A DNA stretch of 8,709 nucleotides, taken from JBKJTP01 sp046590195. Lineage in GTDB: Bacteria; Bacteroidota; Ignavibacteria; Palsa-1295. The notes beneath the pieces are model-generated. The model saw only the letters and a list, made by a program, of their open reading frames with translations. It was not told the origin of the DNA and did not search any database. The stretch spans positions 1-8,709 of the forward strand of contig JBKJTP010000089.1 of the NCBI GenBank assembly GCA_046590195.1, given 5' to 3'. Positions 6,875-8,709 of this stretch are shown here, in pieces (position 1 is the first letter of the stretch; every line of letters starts with the position of its first letter). The translations under genes were made by a program, and so were the position numbers.

Positions 6875-8314
6875 ATGGCTGCCCTGCTAACGAAGTCGCG
6901 ATATCTCACCGCGCTTACATGTGAGAAATGGATGTGGCTGGATACCTACGGTGGACAGAAGGTCGGCGCTGAGTCCAACCGACGCGCGGAAGATGGAAAG
7001 CGATTTGGTGCTCTTGCGAGAGAGTTGTATCCAGAGGGTCGAATTGTCGATACTCTCGATCTCGCCCGGGCTGCAAGGCTCACACGGCAGTTGATCGACA
7101 CTGGAGTTACGACGATCTTCGAAGCCGCCTTCGTCACCGAGCAACTAGCAGTGCGAGTTGACATCTTGCAGCGCAACGGCGACGGATGGAGCATCATTGA
7201 GGTCAAGGCATCGAACAAGATCAAGAAGGAGCATTATGATGACGTTGCGATCCAGAAATTGATCTGTGAAGAAGCCGGACTGAAGATCATAGCGGTGTAC
7301 ATCCTTCATCTCAATGCTGAACATCGTCATCCTGGTGTCCAACCCTTGACGATCTGCGAAGAAGTGACAGATCTGCTCGATGAGCAATTAAAGCTTGCTC
7401 GCAAGGAGATGCCCAAAGCAATGAAGGTCTTAAGGTCAAAGTCGGTCCCGAACCGTCTCATTGGTTCGCAGTGCAAGGATGATTGTCCGCATTACGATGG
7501 CTGTTTTGAGGGTGTGCCGAAGTATTCGGTGTTCAACATCCCTAGATTAGCAGACAAAAAAGATGACCTGATCGCGCAGAACATCATCGCTGTATCAGAA
7601 TTGCCCACGGATTATCAGCTTACTGCTACACAGCGGATCCACTCAACGGCGATGTCCACAGGTAGTCCCTACATTAATGCTGCCGGTATTGCACATCAAT
7701 TGAGGGTACTGAAGTATCCGCTGCACTTCCTGGATTTCGAGACGATCGATCCTGCCATGCCCGTCTTCGATGGAACCTGGCCCTATCAGCACATACCGTT
7801 TCAATTCAGCTGTCACATACAACAGTCGGATGGTAAGCTAAGTCACAGTGAGTTCTTACACACAGAGACTAGCGACCCGCGGCCATCCTTCATTGCGGCA
7901 CTGATCGAGTCGATCCAGACCGAGGGAAGCATTGTCGCTTATCATGCCTCATACGAACGCACGCGATTGCGTGAACTTGCCGACGCCTTCCCCTCTTATG
8001 CGCCTGCTCTAAACGGCATAATAGCCCGACTATGGGATCAGGAGGTGATCTTTAAAAACGATTACATTCATCCAGATTTCCTTGGCTCATCTTCAATCAA
8101 AGCGGTTCTGCCAGTTCTTGTACCGAGTCTGACTTACGAGGAACTGAGCCTGGTGCACAATGGCACTGAAGCGCAGGATGTATGGTGGTCAGTGATCAAT
8201 GATACCACTTCCGTTGGTGTGGAGGCAAAGATCGAAGCATTACGAGAGTACTGCAAACTTGATACTCTCGCGATGGTCGAGCTTGATAAGCGGCTCCGCT
8301 CTCTTGTCACATAG
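6875..8314 (+). CDS. Cas4/RecB-like iron-sulfur nuclease fused to DUF2779 exonuclease-like domain
   Basis: From the ATG at 6875 the protein has 479 residues. The N-terminal half looks like a Cas4/AddB-type PD-(D/E)XK nuclease: LTKSRYLTALTCEKW (5-19) with the first cluster cysteine C16, GKRFGALARELYPEG (41-55), a catalytic-looking D96 in VRVDIL, and E109-V-K111 in IIEVKAS. The remaining iron-sulfur ligands would be C200, C204 and C210 in QCKDDCPHYDGC. The C-terminal half matches DUF2779: LHFLDFET (283-290, D287 and E289), VFDGTWPYQHIPFQFS (297-312), AYHASYERTRL (355-365), GSSSIKAVLPVLVP (404-417) and YCKLDTLAMVEL (459-470, D463). This resembles a DnaQ-type DEDD exonuclease, with Glu361 where the second motif usually has Asp. 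Substrate and biological role are unknown. An alternative start at 6719 would add 52 doubtful residues. The gene faces away from mfd and ends upstream of a strong terminator. Confidence 0.85.
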   Translation: MAALLTKSRYLTALTCEKWMWLDTYGGQKVGAESNRRAEDGKRFGALARELYPEGRIVDTLDLARAARLTRQLIDTGVTTIFEAAFVTEQLAVRVDILQRNGDGWSIIEVKASNKIKKEHYDDVAIQKLICEEAGLKIIAVYILHLNAEHRHPGVQPLTICEEVTDLLDEQLKLARKEMPKAMKVLRSKSVPNRLIGSQCKDDCPHYDGCFEGVPKYSVFNIPRLADKKDDLIAQNIIAVSELPTDYQLTATQRIHSTAMSTGSPYINAAGIAHQLRVLKYPLHFLDFETIDPAMPVFDGTWPYQHIPFQFSCHIQQSDGKLSHSEFLHTETSDPRPSFIAALIESIQTEGSIVAYHASYERTRLRELADAFPSYAPALNGIIARLWDQEVIFKNDYIHPDFLGSSSIKAVLPVLVPSLTYEELSLVHNGTEAQDVWWSVINDTTSVGVEAKIEALREYCKLDTLAMVELDKRLRSLVT

Positions 8315-8360
8315 GAGCATTTCCAGCAGCGGAGGAGTCCCCTCAGCATTATTCATCTAT

Positions 8361-8403
8361 CTGGCGGAACACGTACAAAGTGCTTATCTGTTGGTGCCGC
8401 CAG
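8361..8403 (+). other. Inverted repeat in the 3' untranslated region of the nuclease gene
   Basis: CTGGCGG at 8361-8367 pairs perfectly with CCGCCAG at 8397-8403 across a 29-nt loop; within the loop CAC and GTG can pair. It sits in the roughly 120 bases between the nuclease stop codon and the terminator, where I see no open frame worth calling and no tRNA features. It could be a structured 3' UTR or part of a small RNA. Confidence 0.4.
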
Positions 8404-8436
8404 TCTATAAGACCTCTCACCGTCACAACCAGTCAC

Positions 8437-8471
8437 GGCCCGCTGAATTAGGAAGCAGCGGGCCTTTTTTT
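8437..8471 (+). terminator. Strong intrinsic terminator
   Basis: GGCCCGCTG (8437-8445) pairs perfectly with CAGCGGGCC (8456-8464) around a 10-nt loop, and seven T follow at once (8465-8471). This is a textbook Rho-independent terminator ending the transcript of the nuclease gene and insulating the secreted-protein gene downstream. Confidence 0.93.
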
Positions 8472-8561
8472 ATGCCCCAAAATCTCAAATTGTGTAAAAC
8501 CCGGCCAAGAAAGCCAAGCTTGCGTTGAAGCGAAGTAGTATATTGCGGGGTATTGATCCCG

Positions 8562-8569
8562 AACCTTTG
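8562..8569 (+). promoter_or_regulatory. Weak candidate -7 element for the secreted-protein gene
   Basis: AACCTTTG differs from TAnnTTTG by one base and lies 20 bases before the ATG at 8590. A TTG at 8543-8545 is 16 bases upstream. TATATT at 8539-8544 is an alternative sigma-70-like -10. The rest of 8472-8589 shows nothing else I can name. Confidence 0.22.
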
Positions 8570-8589
8570 TTTATCACTTCTACGTGAAC

Positions 8590-8709
8590 ATGAAGACACT
8601 CCGACCCATCCTGCCGTCGTTCCTGGCGACAATCTGCCTACTGCTGTTAGCTTTTCCGGTCCTCAGCCATGCGCAATCCGTCGATTGGGAGAAGACCCAC
8701 GGCACAGGC
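8590..8709 (+). CDS. N-terminus of a secreted protein (3' end outside window)
   Basis: Forty codons run from ATG 8590 to the window edge with no stop. The peptide begins MKTLRPILPSFLATICLLLL and continues AFPVLSHAQSVDWEKTHGTG. It is a classic Sec signal peptide: K2 and R5 at the start, a hydrophobic core at about 7-25, and a signal peptidase I site after S26-H27-A28. No lipobox cysteine follows the core, so it is probably not a lipoprotein. The mature start VDWEKTHGTG would suit the opening of a repeat-type or beta-propeller secreted protein, but that is a guess from ten residues. No Shine-Dalgarno sequence precedes the ATG; a GTG at 8584 is an alternative start. It lies downstream of the terminator at 8437-8471, so it is a separate transcription unit. 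Confidence 0.75.
   Translation, partial: MKTLRPILPSFLATICLLLLAFPVLSHAQSVDWEKTHGTG

Noticed and set aside
6875..8314. Calling the nuclease fusion a CRISPR Cas4 protein.
   Set aside because: No array and no cas1/cas2 genes are present, and the C-terminal DUF2779 domain is not part of Cas4; only the nuclease domain resembles it.
8315..8471. Possible SRP 4.5S RNA, because the terminator loop contains GGAAGCAGC.
   Set aside because: The required internal-loop and GGAA tetraloop arrangement is missing, and the bases are fully explained by a perfect terminator hairpin.

Overview
This 8.7 kb stretch looks like ordinary chromosome from a Gram-negative bacterium, with a few accessory pieces. A Bacteroidota/Chlorobiota-type (FCB group) host is my best guess. 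The first gene ends like an outer-membrane beta-barrel, with a final Phe, and the last gene starts with a Sec signal peptide. The prolyl-tRNA synthetase is the short type with a C-terminal zinc domain and no inserted editing domain. Two start regions carry a perfect TAnnTTTG box, the -7 element known from Bacteroidota. Most starts lack a clear Shine-Dalgarno sequence; the DinB-like gene is the exception. The lineage remains an inference; there is no rRNA or other marker here.

Layout: (1) 1-149, + strand, 3' end of a probable outer-membrane protein, too short to stand out as an ORF. (2) 157-366, - strand, a small antitoxin-like protein, convergent with (1) and with no toxin gene behind it. (3) 367-537, divergent control region with a 10-bp palindrome and a candidate proS promoter. 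(4) 538-2864, + strand, proS, then a 94-aa unknown protein, then a DinB-fold protein. They are tightly packed (15-nt gap, then a TGATG overlap) and probably form one operon. (5) 2865-3016, a 152-bp element bounded by perfect 31-bp inverted repeats, each arm itself a palindrome, starting on the base after the DinB stop codon. (6) 3157-6648, - strand, a complete mfd (transcription-repair coupling factor) with a GTG start. (7) 6649-6874, divergent region with a candidate promoter. (8) 6875-8314, + strand, a two-nuclease fusion: a Cas4/RecB-like PD-(D/E)XK domain with four iron-sulfur-type cysteines, then a DUF2779 domain with DEDD-exonuclease-like motifs. (9) 8315-8471, a structured 3' region ending in a textbook intrinsic terminator. 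(10) 8590 to the window end, the start of a secreted protein.

The genes do not form an obvious single pathway. proS is translation housekeeping and mfd is DNA repair. The nuclease fusion is the most interesting protein and could act in DNA or RNA processing or defence, but the window has no partner genes that would establish a system. I see no CRISPR array, transposase, tRNA or rRNA. The most unusual non-coding structure is the nested inverted repeat at 2865-3016.
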